DNA of 64,000 nt from positions 3,286,001-3,350,000 of the forward strand of contig NC_014924.1 of the NCBI RefSeq assembly GCF_000185965.1, written 5' to 3'. Made by a program: the position numbers and the translations under genes. Of the stretch, positions 48,397 through 55,592 are shown piece by piece. Source of the stretch: Pseudoxanthomonas suwonensis 11-1. GTDB taxonomy: Bacteria > Pseudomonadota > Gammaproteobacteria > Xanthomonadales > Xanthomonadaceae. The stretch's first letter is position 1, and each line of letters starts with the position of its first letter. The notes under the pieces were generated by a model. That model was not told where the DNA came from, searched no databases, and saw nothing but the letters and a program-made list of their open reading frames with translations.

Positions 48397-49342
48397 GGGC
48401 GACGGGATCGCCATCCGCGCCCGTGGCCTGAGCAAGTGCTTCGGCCAGCTGCGCGCGGTCGATGGCGTGGACCTGACCGTGCCGCGCGCCAACGTGTACG
48501 GCTTCCTCGGGCCGAACGGCTCGGGCAAGTCCACCACCATCCGCATGCTGTGCGGGCTGCTGACGCCCAGCGAGGGCCAGATCGAGGTGCTGGGCCTGCG
48601 CGTGCCCGAGCAGGCCGACGAGCTGCGCCTGCGCATCGGCTACATGACCCAGAAGTTCTCGCTGTTCGAGGACCTGTCGGTACGCGAGAACCTGGAATTC
48701 CTGGCCGCGGTGTACGGCATGCCGCGCCAGCGCAGCCGCCAGCGCGTGGACGAACTGGTCGAGCGCTACCGCTTCGGCGACCGCCAGCAGCAGTTGGCCG
48801 GCACCCTCAGCGGCGGCCAGAAGCAGCGCCTGGCCCTGGCCGGTGCGGTGATCCACGGCCCGGAGCTGCTGTTCCTGGACGAGCCCACCAGCGCGGTGGA
48901 CCCGGAATCGCGCCGCGACTTCTGGGAGGCGCTGTTCGCCCTGGCCGATGCCGGCACCACCCTGCTGGTCTCCACCCATTACATGGACGAGGCCGAGCGC
49001 TGCCATCGCATCGCCATCCTCGACCGCGGCCGGCTGGTGGCCGATGGCAGCCCCGGCGAACTGGCCGGCCAGCTGTCCGGGCGCACGGTGGAAGTGCTGG
49101 CGCCGCAGCCGCGGCGCGCGCACGAGGTGCTGGTCGGCCTGCCGCAGGTGATCAGCGTGGCCCAGATCGGCAACAGCCTGCGGGTGCTGGCCACCGCCGA
49201 CGCGGGCCAGGTCGAGGAGGCGGTGCGCGATGCGCTGCGACGCGCGGGCGTGGCCGGCGAGGTGGGCGCCTCCGAGCCCAACCTGGAAGACGTGTTCGTC
49301 GCCGCCACCCGCGGCCGCGCCGGCATGGAGGACGCGGCATGA
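48386..49342 (+). CDS. ABC transporter ATP-binding protein (ABC-2 export type)
   Basis: A 318-residue ATPase: Walker A GPNGSGKST (about 43), Q-loop GYMTQKFSLF, signature LSGGQKQRLALA, Walker B LLFLDEPTSAVDP, H-loop STHYMDE; then a C-terminal extension (EVLAPQPRRAHEV... LEDVFVAATRG) like CcmA/YhiH subfamilies. Energises the downstream ABC-2 permease. Overlaps the adaptor gene by 11 nt and the permease start by 4 nt. Confidence 0.95.
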   Translation: MHAEGDGIAIRARGLSKCFGQLRAVDGVDLTVPRANVYGFLGPNGSGKSTTIRMLCGLLTPSEGQIEVLGLRVPEQADELRLRIGYMTQKFSLFEDLSVRENLEFLAAVYGMPRQRSRQRVDELVERYRFGDRQQQLAGTLSGGQKQRLALAGAVIHGPELLFLDEPTSAVDPESRRDFWEALFALADAGTTLLVSTHYMDEAERCHRIAILDRGRLVADGSPGELAGQLSGRTVEVLAPQPRRAHEVLVGLPQVISVAQIGNSLRVLATADAGQVEEAVRDALRRAGVAGEVGASEPNLEDVFVAATRGRAGMEDAA

Positions 49343-50433
49343 ACCTGCGCCGGGTATGGGCCGTGGTGCTCAAGGAACTGCGCCAGATCCGCCGCGACCG
49401 CATCAGCATGTCGATGATCGTGGTGATCCCGGTGATCGACCTGCTGCTGTTCGGCTACGCGATCAACTTCAACCCGCGCAACCTGGCCGCGGCGGTGGCC
49501 GACCAGGCCATGACCTCGACCTCGCGCGCGGCGGTGATGGACATCACCGCCACCGGCGTGATCCGCACCCATGCGGTGGCCGACACGCCGCAGGAGCTGG
49601 TGGACATGCTGCGCCGGGGCGAAATCAGCGTCGGCATCGCGGTGCCGCCGGACTTCGACCGGCGCCTGGCCGATGGGCGTCCCGCGCTGCAGGTGATGGT
49701 CGACGGCACCGACACCGTGGTGCAGGCGGCGGCCAACCAGATCGCGCAGACGCCGCTGGAAGGTACCTCCGGCACGCGCCCTGCGCGGGCCTCGCCGCAG
49801 ATCGAGGTGGTGAGCTTCTACAACCCGGAGCGGCGCAGCGCGGTCAGCATCGTGCCCGGCCTGATCGGCATCATCCTGACCATGACCATGGTGATGTTCA
49901 CCGCCATGGCGATCGTGCGCGAGCGCGAGCACGGCAACATGGAGCTGCTGATCGCCACGCCGCTGGACCGCAGCGAGCTGATGGTGGCCAAGGTCCTGCC
50001 CTATGCGGCGATCGGCCTGATGCAGACCACGCTGATCCTGGCGCTGGGCATCTGGATGTTCAACGTGCCGCTGCTGGGCAGCCTGCTGCACGTGTACGTC
50101 GCCGCGCTGTTGCTGATCGTGGCCAACCTGGCGCTGGGCCTGCTGATCTCCACCCGGGCGCAGTCGCAGTTCCAGGCCATGCAGATGACGATCTTCGTGT
50201 TCCTGCCGTCGATCCTGATCTCGGGCTTCATGTTCCCGTTCGCGGGCATGCCGGACCCGGTGCAGTGGGTGGCCGAGGTGCTGCCGATGACCCACTTCCT
50301 GCGCCTGATCCGAGGGATCATGCTGCGCGGCGCCAGCCTGTGGGAACTGTGGCCCTCGGTGGCGGCGCTGGTCGGCTTCACCGCGGTGATGATGACGACG
50401 GCGATCCTGCGGTTCCGGAAGCGGCTGGACTGA
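49339..50433 (+). CDS. ABC-2 type exporter permease
   Basis: A 364-residue inner-membrane permease: first helix SMIVVIPVIDLLLFGYAINF (about 25-45), a periplasmic domain (about 50-170, PQELVDMLRRGEISVGIAVPPDFDRRLADG), then five helices (IVPGLIGIILTMTMVMFTAMAIV, ... FVFLPSILISGFMFPFAGMP). YhhJ/YbhS-like. Starts at an ATG overlapping the ATPase stop (ATGA). Only one permease is encoded, so it probably homodimerises. The operon's end runs into the REP/hairpin array. Confidence 0.93.
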   Translation: MNLRRVWAVVLKELRQIRRDRISMSMIVVIPVIDLLLFGYAINFNPRNLAAAVADQAMTSTSRAAVMDITATGVIRTHAVADTPQELVDMLRRGEISVGIAVPPDFDRRLADGRPALQVMVDGTDTVVQAAANQIAQTPLEGTSGTRPARASPQIEVVSFYNPERRSAVSIVPGLIGIILTMTMVMFTAMAIVREREHGNMELLIATPLDRSELMVAKVLPYAAIGLMQTTLILALGIWMFNVPLLGSLLHVYVAALLLIVANLALGLLISTRAQSQFQAMQMTIFVFLPSILISGFMFPFAGMPDPVQWVAEVLPMTHFLRLIRGIMLRGASLWELWPSVAALVGFTAVMMTTAILRFRKRLD

Positions 50434-50443
50434 CCGGATCGCG

Positions 50444-50477
50444 CAAGCCCGGACAGGGCCGGAAGGCCGCATCCGGG
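50444..50477 (+). repeat. REP element, unit 1 plus
   Basis: CAAGCCCGGACAGGGCC-GGAA-GGCCGCATCCGGG; degenerate head (CAAG for GTAG) and left arm. Confidence 0.6.
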
Positions 50478-50509
50478 ATCGAGCTCCCCCATGGTCGGCG
50501 CGGCACGGC

Positions 50510-50538
50510 CCCGGGTGCGCTGCGCTTACCCGGGCTAC
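50510..50538 (-). repeat. REP element, unit 1 minus
   Basis: CCCGGGTGCGC-TGC-GCTTACCCGGGCTAC; minus strand starts with GTAG. Pairs with the plus copy at 50444 to form a BIME-like module. Confidence 0.7.
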
Positions 50539-50560
50539 TTCTGCTGGTACGTGGCTGGGC

Positions 50561-50661
50561 GCCGGGATGCGATGCCTGCTGCCCTCCATGTCCCCCGGCT
50601 CCGGCCTCGGGAGGCCGGAGCCTCCTCCTTTACTTCCGGGCAACAGGCATCGCATCCCGGC
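50561..50661. repeat. Large two-level hairpin, unit 1
   Basis: Outer arms of 24 bp, 50561-50584 and 50638-50661, complementary with one mismatch. Inside is a perfect 12-bp stem GGCTCCGGCCTC/GAGGCCGGAGCC (50597-50608 and 50611-50622) around GG. Core flanks TCCATGTCCCCCGG and CCTCCTCCT..ACTTCC are shared with the unit-2 hairpin, inverted. Confidence 0.8.
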
Positions 50662-50720
50662 ATTCGACCTTTGCCGGGAGCGTTCCGGAAAAGCCAGAAG
50701 CGCCGCAATCGCGTGCCCGC

Positions 50721-50754
50721 GTAGCCCCGATAAGGCCGGAGGCCGCATCCGGGG
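50721..50754 (+). repeat. REP element, unit 2 plus
   Basis: GTAGCCCCGATAAGGCC-GGA-GGCCGCATCCGGGG; intact GTAG head. Confidence 0.7.
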
Positions 50755-50807
50755 CAACGTGCGGGCGGCGTCTTGGCTCCATTGCGCGGTCGTGCCTGCT
50801 GCGTGAC

Positions 50808-50836
50808 CCCGGGTGCGCTGCGCTTACCCGGGCTAC
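50808..50836 (-). repeat. REP element, unit 2 minus
   Basis: CCCGGGTGCGC-TGC-GCTTACCCGGGCTAC, identical to the unit-1 minus copy at 50510. Confidence 0.7.
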
Positions 50837-50860
50837 GCAGCCATGCTTGGGCGCTCCAGC

Positions 50861-50945
50861 CGCGTGGCCTGCCGGCCGGAAGCAGAGGAGGAGGGCCCGG
50901 CGGGGAGGGCGGGACCGGGGGACATGGAGGCCGGCAGGCCACGCG
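50861..50945. repeat. Large hairpin, unit 2
   Basis: Perfect 17-bp arms 50861-50877 and 50929-50945 (CGCGTGGCCTGCCGGCC and its complement). The 51-nt interior, read on the minus strand, starts TCCATGTCCCCCGG and ends CCTCCTCCT-TGCTTCC, matching the core of the unit-1 hairpin although the arms differ. Confidence 0.8.
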
Positions 50946-51057
50946 CCGGAACGCCGCGGCGTCAGTGTCCGGGTCTTCCCCACCGCCTGGAACCTTGAAA
51001 ACGGCCGCCGCGCCAACACATCGGATCCCTGCATTCCGTGTCCCAAGGGACTTTCCG

Positions 51058-52950
51058 ATGACCACCGAGACCACCGAAACGTCCACGCCCGCCCCCGAGA
51101 CCCGCCGCTTCGAGGCCGAGGTCGCCCAGGTGCTGCACCTGGTGACCCACTCGCTGTACTCGCACAAGGAGATCTTCCTGCGCGAGCTGGTGTCCAACGC
51201 CTCCGACGCATGCGACAAGCTGCGCTTCGAGGCCATCGGCAAGCCGGAGCTGCTGGCCGGCGAGGGCGAGCTGCGGATCGAGATCAGCCACGACCGCGAC
51301 GCCCGCACCCTGAGCATCCGCGACACCGGCATCGGCATGGACCGCGACGAGGTGATCGCCAACATCGGCTCGATCGCCAGCTCCGGCACCCGCCGCTTCC
51401 TCGAAGCCCTGGGCGAGGAGCGGAAGGCCGATGCGCGCCTGATCGGCCAGTTCGGCGTGGGTTTCTACTCGGCCTTCGTGGTCGCTGACCGCGTCACCGT
51501 GCTCACCCGCCGTGCCGGTACCCCGGCCGAGGCCGGCGTGAAGTGGGAAAGCGATGGCCGCGGCGAGTACACCCTGGAGCCGGCCACGCTCGACAGCCAT
51601 GGCACCACCATCGTCCTGCAGCTGAAGGACGGCGAGGACGAGTTCCTCGAGGACTGGAATCTGCGCTCGCTGGTGAGCAAGTACTCCGACCACATCGCCT
51701 TCCCGATCCGCATGCCGAAGGAAGCGAAGGACGGCGAGGCGCCGGAGTGGGAAACCGTCAACGGCGCCTCGGCGCTGTGGACCCGGCCCAAGAACGAGAT
51801 CAGCGACGACGACTACCGCGGCTTCTACAAGTCGCTGGGCCATGACTTCGACGATCCGGCGGCCTGGACCCACAACCGGGTCGAAGGCAGCCAGAGCTTC
51901 ACCACCCTGCTCTACCTGCCCTCGCAGCCGCCGTTCGACGTGCTGATGGGCGGGCGTGACGAGCGCAAGGGGCTGAAGCTGTACATCAAGCGCGTGTTCG
52001 TGATGGACGCGGCCGAGGAGCTGCTGCCCAACTACCTGCGCTTCGTGCGCGGCGTGGTCGATGCCGACGACCTGCCGCTCAACGTCAGCCGCGAGATCCT
52101 GCAGCAGAACCGGCAGCTGGAGCGGATCAAGGGCGCCTGCGTGAAGCGCGTGCTCGACCTCATCGAGAAGCTCTCGCGCGACGAGCCGGAGAAGTTCGCC
52201 GCTTTCCTCAAGGCCTTCGGCAACACGCTCAAGGAAGGCATCGTCGAGGATCCGTCCAACCGCGAGCGGATCGCGAAGCTGCTGCGCTTCGCCTCCACCC
52301 GTGGCGGGGACGCGGCGCAGACGGTGTCGCTGGACGACTACATCGGGCGCATGGCCGCCGGCCAGGACGCGATCTGGTACGTCACCGCCGACAGCCATGC
52401 CGCCGCGGCCGGCAGCCCGCAGCTGGAGGCGTTCCGCAGCAAGGGCATCGAGGTGTTGCTGATGTCCGACCGGATCGACGAGTGGATGGTCGGCCACCTG
52501 CACGAGTACGCCGGCAAGCCGCTGCGCCACGTGGCCAAGGGCGAGTTGCCGCTGGACGAGGCCGAGAAGAAGCAGCAGGAGGAGGCCGCCGCCGCCGCCG
52601 CGCCGCTGCTGGAGCGGCTGAAGAAGCTGCTGGACGGCAAGGTCGGGGACGTGCGCGTTTCGGCGCGACTGACCGATTCGCCGGCCTGCCTGGCACTGGC
52701 CGAACATGAGATGGCGCCGCACCTGGCGCGCCTGCTGCGCGAGGCTGGCCAGGCGGTGCCGGAAAGCCTGCCGACCCTGGAGATCAATCCGGCCCACGCC
52801 CTGCTGCAGCGGATCAGCGCGACGGAGGACGGGACCCAGGCCAGCGACCTGGCCACCCTGCTGCTGGAACAGGCGCAACTGACCGCCGGCGCGCCGCTGG
52901 CCGATCCGGCCGCCTTCGTGCAGCGGGTCAACCGCCTGCTGGCAAGCTGA
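51058..52950 (+). CDS. htpG: Hsp90-family chaperone HtpG
   Basis: ATP-dependent cytosolic chaperone of 630 residues (normal length). N-terminal GHKL ATPase motifs: RELVSNASDACDKLRFEA, IRDTGIGMDRDEVIANIGSIASSGTRRF, and GQFGVGFYSAFVVAD; middle-domain ESQSFTTLLYLP-type GSQSFTTLLYLPSQPPFDV; VLDLIEKLSRDEP; C-terminal dimerisation domain. An N-terminal Thr/Glu-rich extension precedes RRFEAEVAQVLHLV. ATG 51058 follows AAGGGA; an in-frame start further upstream would run into the repeat array and is rejected. Confidence 0.96.
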   Translation: MTTETTETSTPAPETRRFEAEVAQVLHLVTHSLYSHKEIFLRELVSNASDACDKLRFEAIGKPELLAGEGELRIEISHDRDARTLSIRDTGIGMDRDEVIANIGSIASSGTRRFLEALGEERKADARLIGQFGVGFYSAFVVADRVTVLTRRAGTPAEAGVKWESDGRGEYTLEPATLDSHGTTIVLQLKDGEDEFLEDWNLRSLVSKYSDHIAFPIRMPKEAKDGEAPEWETVNGASALWTRPKNEISDDDYRGFYKSLGHDFDDPAAWTHNRVEGSQSFTTLLYLPSQPPFDVLMGGRDERKGLKLYIKRVFVMDAAEELLPNYLRFVRGVVDADDLPLNVSREILQQNRQLERIKGACVKRVLDLIEKLSRDEPEKFAAFLKAFGNTLKEGIVEDPSNRERIAKLLRFASTRGGDAAQTVSLDDYIGRMAAGQDAIWYVTADSHAAAAGSPQLEAFRSKGIEVLLMSDRIDEWMVGHLHEYAGKPLRHVAKGELPLDEAEKKQQEEAAAAAAPLLERLKKLLDGKVGDVRVSARLTDSPACLALAEHEMAPHLARLLREAGQAVPESLPTLEINPAHALLQRISATEDGTQASDLATLLLEQAQLTAGAPLADPAAFVQRVNRLLAS

Positions 52951-53218
52951 CGGTCCGCCGGCCGCGCGTGCCGCCTGCCCCGCGCAGGCGGCGCGCGTGG
53001 GCGGCGGCTTCGGCCCGTTCCAGGCGCCGCGCCAGCGCCTGCGGATCGACCAGGGCTTCCACCCGCGCGCTACCGAGGGCCTCGGCCAGGTAACGCGCAT
53101 TGGCGCCGCCCAGCCACACCGGCAGCTGCGCCGGGCGGCCCTGCTTTGCCGGGACTGCCCCGCCCCCGGGACCTCCGGCACTGCCCTGCCCCGGGCCCCG
53201 GGCGCATGCTGGGACCAA
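52928..53218 (-). other. Possible short minus-strand coding remnant between htpG and the M3 peptidase
   Basis: The minus-strand frame encodes a protein-like stretch, LPVWLGGANARYLAEALG, followed by RVEALVDPQALARRLERAEAAAHARR, about 60-70 residues overlapping the htpG end by 23 nt. No ATG is available (TTG at 53218, or internal GTG) and no ribosome-binding site is clear. It may be a decayed or unusual small gene; composition alone cannot exclude chance in high-GC DNA. Confidence 0.3.
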
Positions 53219-53256
53219 TGGCCGGCGATCCTGACCGGCCCCTCCTGGAGCCCTAC

Positions 53257-55410
53257 ATGCTGCGCAAGCTGCTACTTTCCTCGGCGATCGCCGTGGCCCT
53301 GACCGCCTGCGGCGACCGTTCCGCCAACGAAAACGCCATGCCCGATTCCAATCCCCCCGCTTCCGGCGCCGCCCAGGGCGACAACGCCCTGCTGGCCGCC
53401 AGCACCCTGCCCTTCCAGGCCCCGCCGTTCGACCGGATCAAGGACGGCGACTACCAGCCGGCGATCGAGGAAGGCATGCGCCAGCACCTGGCCGAGGTGC
53501 GCGCCATAGCCGACAACCCGGAGCCGCCGACCTTCGCCAACACCTTCGAGGCGCTGGAGCGCAGCGGCGAGCTGCTGACCCGCGCGGTAACGGTGTTCTT
53601 CGCGATGACCTCGGCCAATACCAACCCGACCCTGCAGGCCGCCGAGGAAGCCCTGGCGCCCAAGCTGGCCGAGCACAGCGACACCATCCACCTGGATCCG
53701 AAGCTGTTCGCGCGGGTGAAGACCATCTACGACCAGCGCGACAGCCTGGGCCTGACCGAGGAGCAGAAGACCCTGGTCGAGCACCAGTACGAGGGCTTCG
53801 TCCGCGCCGGCGCCCTGCTCTCGGAGGCCGACCAGGCCGAGCTGCGCAAGCTCAACAGCGAGGAGTCCTCGCTGACCACCGCCTTCGGCAACAAGCTGCT
53901 GGCCGCGACCAATGCCGGCGGCGTGCTGGTCACCGACAAGGCGCGCCTGGACGGCCTGGACGAAGGCACCATCGCCGCCGCTGCCGAGGCCGCCAAGGCC
54001 GCGGGCAAGGAAGGCTGGCTGCTGGTGCTGCAGAACACCACCCAGCAGCCGGTGCTCGGCTCGCTGAAGGACCGCAGCCTGCGCGAGGAAGTGCTGGCCG
54101 CGTCGCTCAACCGCGCCGCGAAGGGTGATGCCAACGACACCCGCGCCACCATCCAGCGCCTGGCCGAGCTGCGCGCACGCAAGGCCCAGCTGCTGGGCTA
54201 CGAGAACTACGCCGCCTACTCCATCGCCGACCAGATGGCCGGCACCCCGGAAGTGGCGCTGAAGCTGCTGACCGACACCGTGCCGGCGGCCACCGCCCGC
54301 GCCCGCGCCGAGCTGGCCAAGATCCAGTCGGTGGTCGACAAGCAGGGCGGCGGCTTCACCGCCGGCGCCGCGGACTGGGACTTCTACGCCGAGCAGGTGC
54401 GCAAGGCCGAGTACGACCTGGACGAGTCGCAGATCAAGCCGTACTTCGAGCTGGACCGCGTGCTCAAGGACGGCGTGTTCTTCGCCGCCAACCAGCTGTA
54501 CGGCATCACCCTGAAGGAACGCACCGACCTGCCGGTCTACCACCCGGACGTGCGCGTGTTCGACGTGTTCGACGAGGACGGCACCCAGCTGGCGCTGTTC
54601 TACCTCGACCCGTTCAAGCGCGACAGCAAGCAGGGTGGCGCATGGATGGGCAACTTCGTCGAGCAGGACGGCCTGACCGGCGCCATCCCGGTGATCTACA
54701 ACGTCGAGAACTTCACCAAGCCCGCGCCCGGCCAGCCGGCGCTGCTGAGCTTCGACGACGTCACCACCCTGTTCCACGAGTTCGGCCACGCCCTGCACGG
54801 CATCTTCTCGAAGACGACCTACCCGAGCGTGGCCGGCACCAACGTGCCGCGCGACTTCGTCGAGTTCCCCTCGCAGTTCAACGAGCACTGGGCGCTGGAC
54901 CCGAAGGTGTTCGCCAACTATGCCAAGCACCACCAGACCGGCGAGCCGATGCCGAAGGAACTGGTGGAGAAGATCGTGCGCGCCCGTACCTTCAACCAGG
55001 GCTACGCCACCACCGAGTACCTGTCGGCGGCCCTGCTCGACCTGGCCTGGCACACCCTGCCGGCCGGAGAGGCGAAGAAGGACGTGGATGCGTTCGAGAA
55101 GGAGGCGCTGGCGAAGTACAAGGTAGACCTGGCCGCGGTGCCGCCGCGCTACCGCACCAACTACTTCAGCCACGTCTGGGGCGGCGGCTACGCGGCCGGC
55201 TACTACGCCTACTTCGGCGCCGAGGTGCTGGACCACGACGCCTTCCAGTGGTTCCGCGAGAACGGCGGCCTGACCCGCGAGAACGGCAAGGTCTTCCGCG
55301 AGAAGATCCTCTCCATCGGCCACTCGCGCGACCTGGCCACCGCCTACCGCGAGTTCCGCGGCAAGGAGCCCAGCGTCGAGCCGCTGCTGGAGCACCGCGG
55401 CCTGAAGTAA
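53257..55410 (+). CDS. M3-family oligopeptidase lipoprotein (Dcp-like)
   Basis: A 717-residue zinc metallopeptidase related to peptidyl-dipeptidase Dcp/oligopeptidase A. From ATG 53257 (GGAG upstream) a lipoprotein signal LLLSSAIAVALTAC (lipobox LTAC) and an acidic linker precede the M3 domain. Zinc motif FHEFGHALHGIFS (about residue 507) with the third ligand in PRDFVEFPSQFNEHW; end GHSRDLATAYREFRG. Lipid anchoring suggests a periplasmic location, unlike cytosolic Dcp. Followed by a strong terminator. Confidence 0.94.
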   Translation: MLRKLLLSSAIAVALTACGDRSANENAMPDSNPPASGAAQGDNALLAASTLPFQAPPFDRIKDGDYQPAIEEGMRQHLAEVRAIADNPEPPTFANTFEALERSGELLTRAVTVFFAMTSANTNPTLQAAEEALAPKLAEHSDTIHLDPKLFARVKTIYDQRDSLGLTEEQKTLVEHQYEGFVRAGALLSEADQAELRKLNSEESSLTTAFGNKLLAATNAGGVLVTDKARLDGLDEGTIAAAAEAAKAAGKEGWLLVLQNTTQQPVLGSLKDRSLREEVLAASLNRAAKGDANDTRATIQRLAELRARKAQLLGYENYAAYSIADQMAGTPEVALKLLTDTVPAATARARAELAKIQSVVDKQGGGFTAGAADWDFYAEQVRKAEYDLDESQIKPYFELDRVLKDGVFFAANQLYGITLKERTDLPVYHPDVRVFDVFDEDGTQLALFYLDPFKRDSKQGGAWMGNFVEQDGLTGAIPVIYNVENFTKPAPGQPALLSFDDVTTLFHEFGHALHGIFSKTTYPSVAGTNVPRDFVEFPSQFNEHWALDPKVFANYAKHHQTGEPMPKELVEKIVRARTFNQGYATTEYLSAALLDLAWHTLPAGEAKKDVDAFEKEALAKYKVDLAAVPPRYRTNYFSHVWGGGYAAGYYAYFGAEVLDHDAFQWFRENGGLTRENGKVFREKILSIGHSRDLATAYREFRGKEPSVEPLLEHRGLK

Positions 55411-55431
55411 GCCGCCTGCTACAGACGCAGC

Positions 55432-55467
55432 AAAAGGAAGGCCCGCGCAAGCGGGCCTTCTTCTTTC
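55432..55467 (+). terminator. Rho-independent terminator after M3 peptidase
   Basis: GAAGGCCCGC/GCGGGCCTTC (55437-55446 and 55451-55460) around GCAA, then TTCTTT. Starts 22 nt after the stop. Confidence 0.9.
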
Positions 55468-55592
55468 CAGCTCCGGACGGCGCTTCGGTCGCTGTACCGG
55501 TTCAGTCAAACCTCCCTTGCGAAGCCGGCCGCGGCGCCAGCAGATGTATATTCACCCTCGGCCACGGACTGGGTCTCAGGGGAAGCAATGCC

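Larger units (their letters stand above)
50434..51057. other. Gene-free composite repeat array between the ABC permease and htpG
   Basis: About 620 nt built as two successive units, each consisting of a plus REP, a minus REP and a long inverted-repeat hairpin: unit 1 = 50444-50661, unit 2 = 50721-50945. The hairpins share an internal core in opposite orientation but have different arms. Remaining sequence up to the AAGGGA ribosome-binding site of htpG contains the htpG promoter region. No coding frame is credible. Confidence 0.75.

Noticed and set aside
53272-55509. About 745-codon minus-strand frame opposite the M3 peptidase
   Set aside because: High-GC shadow; the plus strand carries complete peptidase motifs and a terminator follows it.
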